64,000 nucleotides of DNA from Streptomyces sp. GESEQ-4 (GTDB lineage Bacteria > Actinomycetota > Actinomycetes > Streptomycetales > Streptomycetaceae). The notes beneath the pieces were generated by a model that did no database searches, was not told the DNA's origin, and saw only the letters and a program-made list of their open reading frames with translations. Of the stretch, positions 32,490 to 41,718 are shown in pieces; the first letter of the stretch is position 1; every line of letters begins with the position of its first letter. A program made the position numbers and the translations under genes. The stretch is from contig NZ_JAFFSU010000006.1 in assembly GCF_017948455.1 (NCBI RefSeq), positions 62,001 through 126,000 of the forward strand, read 5' to 3'.

Positions 32490-33725
32490 TCACCCCTGCA
32501 CTTCTCCCAGCCTCCCCCGCAACCGCTGCGCCCGCAGCACCAGCTCCAGCTCGAACCGGCGGTCCGGGTCGTCGATCTCGTCGCCCCAGAGTTCGCGGAT
32601 CTGGCGCAGGCGGTAGCGGACGGTCTGCGGGTGGACGCCGAGGCGGGCCGCCACCTCGGGGGCTCCGCCGCGGGTCTCCAGCCAGGCCAGCAGGGTCTGG
32701 GCGAGCCGGCGGCCGTGGGTGGGGCCGCAGTGGGCGAGGGGGGCGAGGCAGCGCAGGGCGAGGTCGTCGAGGAGTTCCTCGGGCTGGAGCAGGACCAGCG
32801 CCTCGGTGTGCTCGGTGCAGTAAAGGACGTCGCCGGCGGGCAGCAGACCGCGTTCCATCAGGCGTACGGCCGCCTCCGCCCAGCGCAGTGACTTCGCGGC
32901 GTCCGCCAGGGGGACCGGGGGGCCGATGGCTCCGGACCAGCCGGTCAGGGCGCGGTGCAGCAGTTCGGGGCGGCCGGCGGCGTCCGGTTCGGGGACGACC
33001 ATGCGGGGCTGCTCGTACTCCATGTCGAGCAGGACGCCCTGGCCCACCGCGGGGGCGACGGCCTCCCGGGCGGGGCGCAGCAGTACGCCCACCGCGACCT
33101 TCTCGGGCAGCGGCCAGCCGATCCGGGCGGCCCGTTCGGAGAGCGCGTCGGCCGGGTCGCCGCGGTGGTGCTCGGCGAGCAGGAGCTCCATCAGGCGGCG
33201 CTGCAGCCTCAGCCGTTCTCCGGCCTGCCGTGCGGCCGCCTCCGCGTAGCCCCGTACCGACTGGTCGACCAGGCCGTCGAGGTACTCGTAGCCCGCGTCG
33301 ACCAGCTCGTACATCGCCGGGGGCGGGATGTCCACGCGCTGGCCGATGTCGGCGAAACGGCGCCAGGCCAGTCGTACGCCCATGCGGTAGATCGCCTGCA
33401 GCGAGTCCAGACTGCGGCCGTTGAGACCTTCGCCGCGGCCGAACTCCTGGAAGACGCCCGGCGGTACGGTCGGGCGGCCCTCGGCGGTCTCCAGGTGCTG
33501 GACGAAGACCTCGATGGCGCGGCGGATGCCGACCAGGGCCATCGGCTCGCCGGACTCGTCGAGGACGACCGGCAGATGGGGATACTCGCGGCGGATCTCG
33601 CGCAGGATCTCCTCAGCCAGGTCGGGCGCCTCGGACATGGCGATCGCGGCGAAGCGGCGGACCTGGAGACGCGGGACGTCGAGCCAGGCCGAGCGCGTGG
33701 ACACTGCCGGGGATCGGGCCGACAC
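32490..33725 (-). CDS. PucR-type helix-turn-helix regulator
   Basis: 411 residues, GTG start with AGGGGAG. A large N-terminal alpha-helical region (RsbT-antagonist/GGDEF-like spacer in this family) is followed by a C-terminal HTH_30/PucR domain (about residues 340-400) with LETRGGAPEVAARLGVHP and TVRYRLRQI. It reads leftward 3 nt after the DUF2613-like gene, so the two share a transcript, divergent from the DUF3068/AftD genes and likely to regulate them. Confidence 0.9.
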   Translation of the reverse strand: MSARSPAVSTRSAWLDVPRLQVRRFAAIAMSEAPDLAEEILREIRREYPHLPVVLDESGEPMALVGIRRAIEVFVQHLETAEGRPTVPPGVFQEFGRGEGLNGRSLDSLQAIYRMGVRLAWRRFADIGQRVDIPPPAMYELVDAGYEYLDGLVDQSVRGYAEAAARQAGERLRLQRRLMELLLAEHHRGDPADALSERAARIGWPLPEKVAVGVLLRPAREAVAPAVGQGVLLDMEYEQPRMVVPEPDAAGRPELLHRALTGWSGAIGPPVPLADAAKSLRWAEAAVRLMERGLLPAGDVLYCTEHTEALVLLQPEELLDDLALRCLAPLAHCGPTHGRRLAQTLLAWLETRGGAPEVAARLGVHPQTVRYRLRQIRELWGDEIDDPDRRFELELVLRAQRLRGRLGEVQG

Positions 33726-33728
33726 GGG

Positions 33729-33881
33729 TCAGCTCCCCTGGCCGGCTTGCTCGTACGTGATCAGGGGGGTGTTCGGTTGGTCGGGGGTCGCCTCGAGGAG
33801 CGCGACGATGCCGAGGGCGGCTCCTACGGCCAGTGCGGCGGCGGCCGCCACCGTGAGTGCTGCGGCGAGCAGTCTGGACAT
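33729..33881 (-). CDS. DUF2613-like small membrane peptide
   Basis: 50-codon gene too short for usual ORF cutoffs. It begins MSRLLAAAL and has one Ala/Val/Leu-rich transmembrane helix (about residues 3-29), then a short exterior tail of about 20 residues (EATPDQPNTPLITYE). The shape and start resemble the DUF2613 family, whose mycobacterial member (Rv0236A) adjoins aftD. Here too an AftD homologue is close. PucR starts 3 nt after its stop. The family assignment is from pattern memory and needs a profile search. Confidence 0.68.
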   Translation of the reverse strand: MSRLLAAALTVAAAAALAVGAALGIVALLEATPDQPNTPLITYEQAGQGS

Positions 33882-33895
33882 GTCGGGTCAGCCTT

Positions 33896-33935
33896 TCCGG
33901 ACATTTCTAGACGCATCTGGACACGTCTAGAGGTA
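33896..33935. promoter_or_regulatory. Four tandem 10-bp repeats (TCTAGACgCA type)
   Basis: TCCGGACATT, TCTAGACGCA, TCTGGACACG and TCTAGAGGTA follow one another at exactly 10-bp spacing from 33896. A further TCTGGACATG starts at 33873 over the DUF2613-like start codon. The spacing puts all units on one DNA face, as for cooperative regulator binding. TCTAGACG/CGTCTAGA also form an inverted repeat (33906-33931). Confidence 0.6.
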
Positions 33936-33999
33936 CTCGAAAGGTCGCCCTCACCCTTGCGCCGGCCCCGTCCGGCAAAGGTTCAGTCTTGACTTTCCA

Positions 34000-34029
34000 T
34001 TGACACTCCGTCAAGGGTGCGCCTACGGT
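34000..34029 (+). promoter_or_regulatory. Sigma70-like promoter of DUF3068 gene
   Basis: TTGACA (34000-34005), 18-nt spacer, TACGGT (34024-34029), 64 nt before ATG 34093. Confidence 0.65.
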
Positions 34030-34092
34030 TCCCGGCGCAGACGGGTTCGCGCGCACTGTTCCCCAGCACACCCCAGCCTTTGGAGTGCCAGG

Positions 34093-35082
34093 ATGCGCCG
34101 TACTGCCTCACCGCTGTCCCTGATCCTGCTCGGCCTCGGCACGTTCCTGCTGGTGCTGGCGCCCCTGCTGGCCTGGTACGTGGAGCCGCGGGCCGCCGTG
34201 AATCCGATCGACATCGACCAGACCGCCGTCTACCAGGGCACGGGTTCCGTCTTCGACGTGGAGCAGGTCGAGACCGTCCCCGACCAGGCCATCACCATCA
34301 CCCAGCGGGTCCGCGGCGACGTCGCCGAGAGCGAGCGCAGCGGACGGGCCGCGGTCTGGGACGTGACGACCACCGTCGACACGGACAAGTCCCTCCCTGC
34401 GGCCGATCCGCACGACGCGCTGGACTTCGTACCGCACCGCTGGGTCAGCGACCGCCGCACCAACCGGCCCGTGCACTGCTGCGGCGAGACGCCGTACATC
34501 GAGGGCGAGGCATATCTGAAGTTCCCCTTCGACGTGCAGAAACGCGACTACCAGTGGTGGGACAACACCGGCGAGCGCACGGTCACGCTGCGGTACCGGG
34601 GCGAGAAGAAGATCCAGGGGTACGAGGGCTACCGGTTCACCGGGACCGTTCCGGCCATCAAGACCGGAACGCGACTCGTGCCCGGCGCCATCATCGACCA
34701 GCCCGAGCGCTCCCAGGTCTTCGCCGAGGAGTGGTACGCCAACCACGGCATCGAGCTGGTCGTCGACCAGGCCACCGGCCGGGTGCTCTACGCCCAGACC
34801 GGCCCGCGCCGGACGCTGCGCGCGCCGGGCGGGGACGAGGACGCGGCGGTGCTCCTGGACAGCCGGAAGATCGCGTTCACGGACGAGACACAGGAGTTCG
34901 CGGTCGAGCGGGCCAAGGAGGACAGCGGGCAGCTGCGCCTCGTGGGGCGGACCCTGCCGGTGGGGGCGGCCGTGGCCGGATTCGTACTCGCGGCGGTGGG
35001 TGGCGTTCTGGTGATACGTGGGCGGAAACGTCCGGAAAATGCCGAGGAATCCGAACAATACCCACCGACCCTCACGATGTGA
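34093..35082 (+). CDS. DUF3068 (PorA-like) membrane protein
   Basis: 329 residues, ATG 34093 with GGAG upstream. An N-terminal transmembrane helix (about 9-30), a large extracytoplasmic domain (about 35-295) and a second helix (about 298-318) followed by a short charged cytoplasmic tail. The exterior part has a Cys-Cys pair (PVHCCGETP, about 133) and WWDNTGE. This is the DUF3068 architecture of actinobacterial envelope proteins. Function unknown to me. It precedes a glycosyltransferase/AftD operon and has its own promoter. Confidence 0.85.
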   Translation: MRRTASPLSLILLGLGTFLLVLAPLLAWYVEPRAAVNPIDIDQTAVYQGTGSVFDVEQVETVPDQAITITQRVRGDVAESERSGRAAVWDVTTTVDTDKSLPAADPHDALDFVPHRWVSDRRTNRPVHCCGETPYIEGEAYLKFPFDVQKRDYQWWDNTGERTVTLRYRGEKKIQGYEGYRFTGTVPAIKTGTRLVPGAIIDQPERSQVFAEEWYANHGIELVVDQATGRVLYAQTGPRRTLRAPGGDEDAAVLLDSRKIAFTDETQEFAVERAKEDSGQLRLVGRTLPVGAAVAGFVLAAVGGVLVIRGRKRPENAEESEQYPPTLTM

Positions 35083-35360
35083 TGTGGCGTCAGCTCCACA
35101 AAGCCCGGAAATTGTCACGCCGGTGAGTAGCAGCTTCGAACCACTGGGCGAAAACTGTCCACCCCCACAACTGAACACAGTGCGCCCACACCCTGTTCAC
35201 AGGACAGTCCGCCCCATTCACAGAAGGAGTCCACGCCCTCACCGGCACCCTCACCGGCGCCCCAACAGGCGAAAACCACTCCACGCCCTCATGCACACCC
35301 CCCACCCCACGTGCCACTCCCCCCACTGAGTTCCGCACCCTGAGACGAGTTGGAGCACCG
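35083..35360 (+). other. Intergenic region before glycosyltransferase
   Basis: 278 nt, C-rich on the + strand. It contains the related phrases CTCACCGGC and CCCACACCC repeated loosely, and GGAG before ATG 35361, but no convincing promoter, hairpin or small ORF. Confidence 0.4.
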
Positions 35361-36515
35361 ATGCCCCAGCACGTGCCTTCCCAGCTGCGCGCCGCACTCC
35401 CCCGGGCGCCGCAGCACCCCCCGGCGCACCCCCCACCTCCGCGCCGCATCGTCTTCCTCGCCCATCGGGACCTGGGCAATCCTGCCGCCGGCGGTTCCGA
35501 GCTGCTCGTCGACCGGCTCGCCGACGGACTGACCGGCCTGGGCCACCAGGTGACCCTGCTGTGCGGCGGCCCGGCCTCCTTCCGTGACTACCGGGTCGTG
35601 TCGGCGGGCGGTGAGTACGGCCATTTCCTGCGCGCCCGTTCCGCCTTCGCCCGGCAGGTCGGCGACTGCGATCTGCTGGTCGAGGTGTGCAACGGCATGC
35701 CGTACTTCGCGCCGATGTGGCATCGCGGCCCGACGATGTGCCTGGTCAACCATGTCCACACCGATCTCTGGAAGATGCGGTTCGGCGGCGGGCCACTGGC
35801 GCCGGCCGCCCGGATCGGACGAAGACTCGAACACTGGGCACTGACCGGTGCGCAGCACCGGAGCCTGATGGTCGCCGTCTCCCCCTCGACAGCGCACGCC
35901 CTGCGCGGGATCGGCGTCGAACGGGACCGGATCCGTGTCGTCCACAACGGGGTCGAGGACCCCGGCCCACGCGCCGACCGCTCACCCGAGCCGCTGTTCG
36001 TGGCGGTGGGGCGGCTCGTCGAGTACAAGCGGATCGATCTGCTGCTGCGGCTGTGGGAGCGGGTGCGGCCGGTGACGGGCGGGCGGCTGGTGATCGTCGG
36101 CGACGGGCCCGAACGCGCGCGGCTGGAGCAACTCGCCGGTGCGGGCGTGGAGTTCGCCGGGCATGTCAGCGAGGCCGAGAAACACCGGCTGCTGTGTGCG
36201 GCGTGGCTGCTCGTGCATCCCTCCGCGGTGGAGGGGTGGGGGCTGGTCGTCACGGAAGCGGCGACCCGTGAGACACCGGCGATCGCCTTCGACGTGCCGG
36301 GGCTTCGGGACTCCGTCGTGGACGGGGAGACCGGGATTCTCGCGCACGGGGAGTCCTCGTTCGCGGCGGCGTGGTGCACGCTGGCGCTCTCGGAGCATCG
36401 GCGGGAGCTGATGGGGAAGGCGGCGCGGGACCGGGCGGCACGCTATCGCTGGGATCGGACGGTTCGGCAGTTCCGGGCGGTGGCCTCCGAGGCGGTGCGG
36501 GGTTGGGTGCCGTGA
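35361..36515 (+). CDS. GT4-family glycosyltransferase
   Basis: 384 residues of GT-B fold. After a Pro-rich N-terminus (about residues 1-30), the acceptor domain starts with VFLAHRDLGN and the AGGSELL loop. The donor domain has VAVGRLVEYKRIDLLL (about 215), VIVGDGPER (about 246) and the E-x7-E region EGWGLVVTEAA (about 292-302). Cytosolic; would transfer a sugar from a nucleotide donor to a lipid or polysaccharide. First gene of the run leading to AftD. Confidence 0.92.
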   Translation: MPQHVPSQLRAALPRAPQHPPAHPPPPRRIVFLAHRDLGNPAAGGSELLVDRLADGLTGLGHQVTLLCGGPASFRDYRVVSAGGEYGHFLRARSAFARQVGDCDLLVEVCNGMPYFAPMWHRGPTMCLVNHVHTDLWKMRFGGGPLAPAARIGRRLEHWALTGAQHRSLMVAVSPSTAHALRGIGVERDRIRVVHNGVEDPGPRADRSPEPLFVAVGRLVEYKRIDLLLRLWERVRPVTGGRLVIVGDGPERARLEQLAGAGVEFAGHVSEAEKHRLLCAAWLLVHPSAVEGWGLVVTEAATRETPAIAFDVPGLRDSVVDGETGILAHGESSFAAAWCTLALSEHRRELMGKAARDRAARYRWDRTVRQFRAVASEAVRGWVP

Positions 36516-36565
36516 CGCCTAATCGCCGTGACGGTGAGGCCGGTTTGCGACTGCGGGTCGTGCGT

Positions 36566-36602
36566 GGCTTGTCGCGCAGTTCCCCGCGCCCCTATCGGGG
36601 CG
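36566..36602 (+). repeat. Dispersed Streptomyces intergenic repeat, copy 3
   Basis: Same 28-base core as copies at 11502 and 23055, ending in CGCCCC-TATC-GGGGCG. It sits in the 104-nt gap between the GT4 and methyltransferase genes, directly before the latter, so it may separate the two transcripts. Confidence 0.75.
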
Positions 36603-36619
36603 CCCCAGCTCGTCGGCAT

Positions 36620-37345
36620 ATGAAGGATCCGTCTCTTCGGCGGTCCTTTGCCCTCTTCCGTGCGTTTCTGCACGAGCAGGACGATCCCGACGCCTGCTAC
36701 TCGCTCCTCGCCCGGGATGCCGTCGATCAGGTCGAGGCCTACGGCGGTCCCGTCGTCGGGCGTACCGTCGTCGATGTCGGTGGCGGCAGCGGGTACTTCA
36801 CCGAGGAGTTTCGGCGGCGTGGTGCGCACGCGTTTCTCTTCGAGCCCGATGTACGGGAGTTGGGACAGAAGCCTCCCGACTCGGCCGTGATCGCGGACGG
36901 GTATCTGCTTCCCCTGTACGACTCGGTCGCCGACGTCGCTTTCTCGTCCAATGTGCTCGAGCATGTCGACGATCCGCAGACGTTCCTGAGCGAGCTGGTG
37001 CGGGTGACCCGGCCCGGTGGGCTGATCTATGTCTCGTTCACCAACTGGCTGTCCCCGTGGGGCGGTCACGAGTGGGCGCCCTGGCACTACTTCGGTGCGG
37101 AGTGGGCCCGGGCCCGCTATCGGCGCCGTACCGGGAAGCCCGCGAAGCACACCCTCGGCGAGAACCTGTTCGCCGTGCACATCGGTCCGACCCTGCGGCA
37201 GGTGCGTGCCCGGGACGACGTCACGGTCGTCTCGGCGCGTTCCCGCTACTGGCCCTTCCTCGCGGAGACCGTCGTCAAGGCGCCGGGCATCCGTGAGGTG
37301 GCCACCTGGAATCTCCTCCTCGTCCTCCGGCGGTGTCCTCCATGA
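36620..37345 (+). CDS. Class I SAM-dependent methyltransferase
   Basis: 241 residues from ATG 36620; the frame is open upstream through the GT4 end but the family sequence starts here. Motif I VVDVGGGSGYF (about residues 49-59), acidic residue in FEPDV (about 75), motif post-I/IV NVLEHVDDP and motif VRVTRPGGLIYVS. Resembles methyltransferases of glycan clusters. Its stop overlaps the aftD-like start (ATGA). Confidence 0.87.
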   Translation: MKDPSLRRSFALFRAFLHEQDDPDACYSLLARDAVDQVEAYGGPVVGRTVVDVGGGSGYFTEEFRRRGAHAFLFEPDVRELGQKPPDSAVIADGYLLPLYDSVADVAFSSNVLEHVDDPQTFLSELVRVTRPGGLIYVSFTNWLSPWGGHEWAPWHYFGAEWARARYRRRTGKPAKHTLGENLFAVHIGPTLRQVRARDDVTVVSARSRYWPFLAETVVKAPGIREVATWNLLLVLRRCPP

Positions 37346-40300
37346 CGACCACGGTCCAGGCTCCTCCCCCGGCAGCCGTCCCCACCACCACGACCGCGTC
37401 GGGCCCGCCGCACGGCCCCCGGTCGCGGCGCTGGCTGCTGGGGTTCTGGGCCGTGGTCTTCGTGCTGCTGCTCGCGGTGCAACCCGGGCGGCAGACCTTC
37501 GACACGAAGCTGGGCGTCACCGTCGACCCCGGTCAGTTCCTCGCCGACCTGGGCCACTTGTGGCACGACCGGGGCTCCTTCGGCGGGATCTCTGACCAGT
37601 ACGTCGGCTACCTGTGGCCGATGCTGCCGTACTACTGGCTGTGCGATCTGATCCAGTTGCCGGTGTGGCTGGCGGAACGGCTGTGGCTGTCGCTGATCGT
37701 GTCCGTCGCCTTCTGGGGCGCGCTGCGGCTGGCCGAGCGGCTGGGGATCGGCAGCGGCGGGTCCCGGCTGGTGGGGGCGGTGGCGTATGCGCTGTGGCCG
37801 ACCTTCACGATCGTCGTCGGCTCTACGTCGGCGGCGGCGCTGCCCGGTGCGTTCCTGCCGTGGGTGCTGCTGCCGCTGACGAACGAGCGGTACGCCGCCC
37901 GGGTCGCCGCCCTCCGCTCCGCGCTGATCGTGCCGTTCATGGGCGGGGTCAACGCGGCGGCGACGCTGGCGTCCCTGTTGCCGGTCGGCCTGTATCTGCT
38001 GTCCCGACCGCCCGGACCACGGCAGCGCAAGCTGATCGCCTGGTGGGTGCCCGGCGTGATCCTGGCGACCGCCTGGTGGTGGATCCCGCTGCTGCTGCTC
38101 GGCTTCTACGGCGAGAACTTCCTTCCGTACGTGGAGACTTCGCAGACCACGACGGACACGATGGCGGCGACGGAGGCACTGCGCGGCGCCGGGAACTGGG
38201 TCGCCTATCTGCACTTCGGTGAGGCGTGGCTGCCCGCCGGGTGGACCGTCGTGTCCTCGGTCGTCGTGGTCGTCTGCTCGACGCTGGCCGCCGGGCTCGG
38301 GCTCGCGGGACTGGCCCGGCGTGACCTGCCGGAGCGGCGCTGGCTGGTGCTGACCGTGCTGACGGTGGCGCTGATCGTGCTCGCCGGGTACGGCGGGGCG
38401 TTCGGGGCGCCCTTCCACGGGGTGGTGCAGGACTGGCTGAACGGCTCTCTGGCCCCCTTCCGCAACATCTACAAGTTCCTGCCGGGCCTCGCCCTCGCGC
38501 TCGTCCTGGGCCTGGCCCATCTGGTGGGCGTGGCCACCGAGCAGCGCGGCGCCCGCCCGGTCCGGGGCCGTCGTCTCGCGCCGCTGATCGCGGCGGTGCT
38601 GGTGCTGCCGGGGCTGATGTGGCCGTATCTCAACGGGTCGATCCTGAACCCGGGGTCCTTCCAGGAGATCCCCAAGTACTGGACGGCGACGGCGGATTGG
38701 CTGGAGGAGTACTCGCCGGATTCGCGCGCCCTGGTGGTCCCGGCGACCGCGCACGGCATCTACACCTGGGGGTCGACGATCGACCAGCCGCTGGACGTGG
38801 TGGCCGAGTCGCGCTGGGCGCAACGGGATTACGTGCCCATGGGCACGCCCGGCAACCGGCGCGCGATGGACGCCGTGGAGCAGGCGCTGATGTCGGGCGC
38901 TGAAGTCCCGGGCCTCGCGGACTACTTGAGCCGGGCCGGCATCCATTACGTCGTCGTCCGCAACGACCTCGACCCCGACCAGATCGGCCACGTACCGACC
39001 ACGACGGTCAAGCGCACCCTGGAGCAGTCCGGGTACGAGCGGGTGAAGGGCCTGGGTCCGGTCATGACGGGCGGCCGGATCGCCGAGGGCACCCCGCTGG
39101 AGATCGAGGGCATCTATCCGAGGCAGCGGGCGGTGGAGATCTACCAGCCGCCGGGGAACGAGGGGGTACCACGTCCCGGCCAGGCTTCGCTCCTGCCGGT
39201 GTCCGACACGGCCGTGGTCTCCGGCGGCCCGGAGGCGCTACTGCCGCTGGCGACCGAACTCCGGGGCCGGGCCACGGTGTTGACCGGGGACAACCACCCC
39301 GGGCTCGGCACGCCACCCGTCCAGGTGGTGGGCGACGGACTGCGTCGCGCGGACACCCGGTTCGGGCTGGTCAACGCCAACACGTCGTACACGTACACCC
39401 GCGACGAACGCAACGCGCCGGACGCCGCCCAGGACGCCGGCGGGAAACCCCACCAGATCCTGCCGACCGAGGGCCTCGGCCATCAGACGGTCGCCGAACT
39501 GCGCGGCGCCCGCTCGGTCACGGCCTCCTCGTACGGCAACTGGCTCTTCCACCTCCCGCAGTACGACCCGGTGAACGCCTTCGACGGCAACCCGGACACC
39601 GCGTGGGCCGAGGGCTCGGCGGGCTCGGCGGACGGGCAGTGGCTGCGGATCGGGTTCAGCGAGGCGTACGACATGCCGTCGTCGTTCAGGGTGTCGCCGT
39701 TGCCGCAGGAGAGTGTGCGGTCGGCGGCGACGCGGGTGCGGGTGGAGACGGAGAAGGGGGCGCGGACCAGCGTCCTGCGCCCGGACGGGACGGCGCAGAG
39801 CATCAAGGCACCCTCGGGTGAGACGAGTTGGATGCGGCTGACGATCGTCGACTCGGTGGCGCGGCACACGGGTCTGACGGGCGCGGGCTTCTCCGAGATC
39901 TCGCTGCCTGACGTGCAGGTCACGCGCATGCTGCGACTGCCGACGGACGCGCGGGAGGCCGGTTCCGCAGCCGAGATCGTCTCGCTGCACCGCACGGCCG
40001 ACCCGACCGGCCTCTCCGCGACCGGCACGGAGGCGGGCCTGCACCGCCGCTTCTCCACGGGCACGGCAGGGACGTACGAGGTGACGGCGAGCGCGGTGCC
40101 GGTACCCGGCGCGGAACTCGACCGGCTGCTGTACGACGTCGCCCCCGACCAGCAGAGCCGCATCGTCGCCACCGCCGACTCCACGGCACGGCTCGGCGCG
40201 GGCCTGGCGGCGCGCAACCTCACCGACGGTGACCTGACCACGGCGTGGATCGCGGGCGACCGCCCCACCATCCACCTCCGCTGGGACGGCGCACAGCCGG

Positions 40301-41718
40301 TCGGCGAACTGGTCCTGGCCCCCGCGGGCGGCCTCTCCACCCGACCCACCGAGGTGCAGATCAGCTCCCCGGCCGGAGCCGCCCTCGCCGGCGTCGACGA
40401 GAACGGCTGGGTCCGCTTCCCGCCGATCACCACGGACCGCCTCGACATCACCGTCACGGCGACGGCCCCGCTGACCCTCCACAACCCGGTCGTCGACGAG
40501 GACCTGCGACTGCCGGTGGGCCTCACGGAGGCGTACGTCCCAGCCCTCGACGCCTACCGCACACCCCAGCCGGCGGCCACGCGCACCTTCTCGCTGCCGT
40601 GCGGGCAGGGGCCGGTGATGGCGGTGGACGGGGAGCTGTACGAGACGAGTGTGCGGGGGACGGTACGGGACCTGACGGAACGGCGACCTGTACAGGTGAC
40701 GCTCTGTCAGGAGGGGCGTGCGAACGCAGAGTTGGACCTGACCTCCGGCCAGCACCGGGTCGAGGGCGGGGACGCCGGGCCGCTGGCGCTCACCGATGTC
40801 ACCCTCACGCGCGGCGGGACGCTCGCCGAGCCCACGTCCGCGGACCGCGACCTCCAGATCCGTGACTGGCTCGGCGACCAGCGCCAGGTGACGGTCGGGT
40901 CGGGCGCGGCCACGTACCTGACGACGTACCAGAACTACAACGACGGCTGGAAAGCCACCCTGAACGGCGACGAGTTGTCCCCGGTCCGCCTCGACGGCTG
41001 GCAGCAGGGCTGGCGGATCCCGGCCGGGGCGGGCGGCACGGTCAAGCTGTCGTACGAACCCGCGACGACGTACGACGCCGCGCTGATCGGCGGGGGTGTG
41101 GCGGTGGCGGCCCTGGTGGGGCTGGTGTTGTGGCGCCGTCGCTCCCCGAACTCCGACGAGCCGCAGCCGGTGCCCCCGCCGCCGGGTCTGTGGCTGGGGA
41201 CGGTGGCGCTGACGCTGGTGGGCGCGGTGATCGCCGGGTGGTTCGCGCTGCTGGTACCGGCGCTGGCGCTGCTGGCTCACCGACGGCACGCACTGCTCGT
41301 ACCGATCGCGTTCGTCGCGCTCGCGGGGGCGGGGATCGCGGCGGCGGTGGGAGCCGGGGAGCCGGCGGGCGCGGAGGAGGGGGCCTTCGGTCCGGCGGCT
41401 CAACTCCTGGCGCTGATCGGGTTGTTCGCGGGGTTGGTGAGCGTGCGGGAGCGGGACTTGACGGCGGTGCCGCCATCGGCCGCGGGGCCGCCTCCCACGT
41501 CGGAAGCCCCGACGCAGCAGTTGCCGCAACGGGAGCGGGGCGCGAGCCCTCTCGGCGCCGAGCCCCCGCCGCCTGCCCGCCCGGACTCCGGCCCGACCGT
41601 CTCGGCACGGGGCCCCGGCGCCCCGCCGCCCGACCCGCCCACCGTGCGCTTCGCGTTCCGCAAGCCGAGGCTCAGGGCGACACCACCCGAGGCGGACCTG
41701 AGGGGGGACCGCGCATGA
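37342..41718 (+). CDS. AftD-like alpha-(1->3)-arabinofuranosyltransferase (DUF3367), GT-C
   Basis: 1,458 residues from ATG 37342, which overlaps the upstream stop (a GTG three codons earlier is also possible). After a Pro/Thr-rich start, about ten transmembrane helices cover residues 30-430, with the first exterior loop DTKLGVTVDPGQFL typical of AftD and its acidic catalytic region. The exterior part has two F5/8 type C (CBM-like) modules, near 720-790 (NAFDGNPDTAWAE) and 950-1010 (NLTDGDLTTAWIA), and a third beta-rich domain. C-terminal helices lie near 1255-1350 and a Pro-rich cytosolic tail ends it. AftD uses decaprenyl-phosphoarabinose in mycobacterial arabinogalactan; the glycan here is unknown. 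Confidence 0.85.
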   Translation: MTTTVQAPPPAAVPTTTTASGPPHGPRSRRWLLGFWAVVFVLLLAVQPGRQTFDTKLGVTVDPGQFLADLGHLWHDRGSFGGISDQYVGYLWPMLPYYWLCDLIQLPVWLAERLWLSLIVSVAFWGALRLAERLGIGSGGSRLVGAVAYALWPTFTIVVGSTSAAALPGAFLPWVLLPLTNERYAARVAALRSALIVPFMGGVNAAATLASLLPVGLYLLSRPPGPRQRKLIAWWVPGVILATAWWWIPLLLLGFYGENFLPYVETSQTTTDTMAATEALRGAGNWVAYLHFGEAWLPAGWTVVSSVVVVVCSTLAAGLGLAGLARRDLPERRWLVLTVLTVALIVLAGYGGAFGAPFHGVVQDWLNGSLAPFRNIYKFLPGLALALVLGLAHLVGVATEQRGARPVRGRRLAPLIAAVLVLPGLMWPYLNGSILNPGSFQEIPKYWTATADWLEEYSPDSRALVVPATAHGIYTWGSTIDQPLDVVAESRWAQRDYVPMGTPGNRRAMDAVEQALMSGAEVPGLADYLSRAGIHYVVVRNDLDPDQIGHVPTTTVKRTLEQSGYERVKGLGPVMTGGRIAEGTPLEIEGIYPRQRAVEIYQPPGNEGVPRPGQASLLPVSDTAVVSGGPEALLPLATELRGRATVLTGDNHPGLGTPPVQVVGDGLRRADTRFGLVNANTSYTYTRDERNAPDAAQDAGGKPHQILPTEGLGHQTVAELRGARSVTASSYGNWLFHLPQYDPVNAFDGNPDTAWAEGSAGSADGQWLRIGFSEAYDMPSSFRVSPLPQESVRSAATRVRVETEKGARTSVLRPDGTAQSIKAPSGETSWMRLTIVDSVARHTGLTGAGFSEISLPDVQVTRMLRLPTDAREAGSAAEIVSLHRTADPTGLSATGTEAGLHRRFSTGTAGTYEVTASAVPVPGAELDRLLYDVAPDQQSRIVATADSTARLGAGLAARNLTDGDLTTAWIAGDRPTIHLRWDGAQPVGELVLAPAGGLSTRPTEVQISSPAGAALAGVDENGWVRFPPITTDRLDITVTATAPLTLHNPVVDEDLRLPVGLTEAYVPALDAYRTPQPAATRTFSLPCGQGPVMAVDGELYETSVRGTVRDLTERRPVQVTLCQEGRANAELDLTSGQHRVEGGDAGPLALTDVTLTRGGTLAEPTSADRDLQIRDWLGDQRQVTVGSGAATYLTTYQNYNDGWKATLNGDELSPVRLDGWQQGWRIPAGAGGTVKLSYEPATTYDAALIGGGVAVAALVGLVLWRRRSPNSDEPQPVPPPPGLWLGTVALTLVGAVIAGWFALLVPALALLAHRRHALLVPIAFVALAGAGIAAAVGAGEPAGAEEGAFGPAAQLLALIGLFAGLVSVRERDLTAVPPSAAGPPPTSEAPTQQLPQRERGASPLGAEPPPPARPDSGPTVSARGPGAPPPDPPTVRFAFRKPRLRATPPEADLRGDRA

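Noticed and set aside
32490..33725. PucR as member of the IclR sugar regulon
   Set aside because: The shared palindrome lies before iclR, not before the PucR/DUF2613 promoter, and PucR faces the envelope genes.
33906..33931. DasR (dre) site, because of TCTAGAC
   Set aside because: The dre consensus needs TGGTCTAGACCA-like flanks, which are absent; the sequence fits better as one of four tandem 10-bp repeats.
39238..41529. Leftward open frame of 763 codons within the aftD-like gene
   Set aside because: Arg-rich composition and exact antisense registration to the real gene; no domain or RBS.
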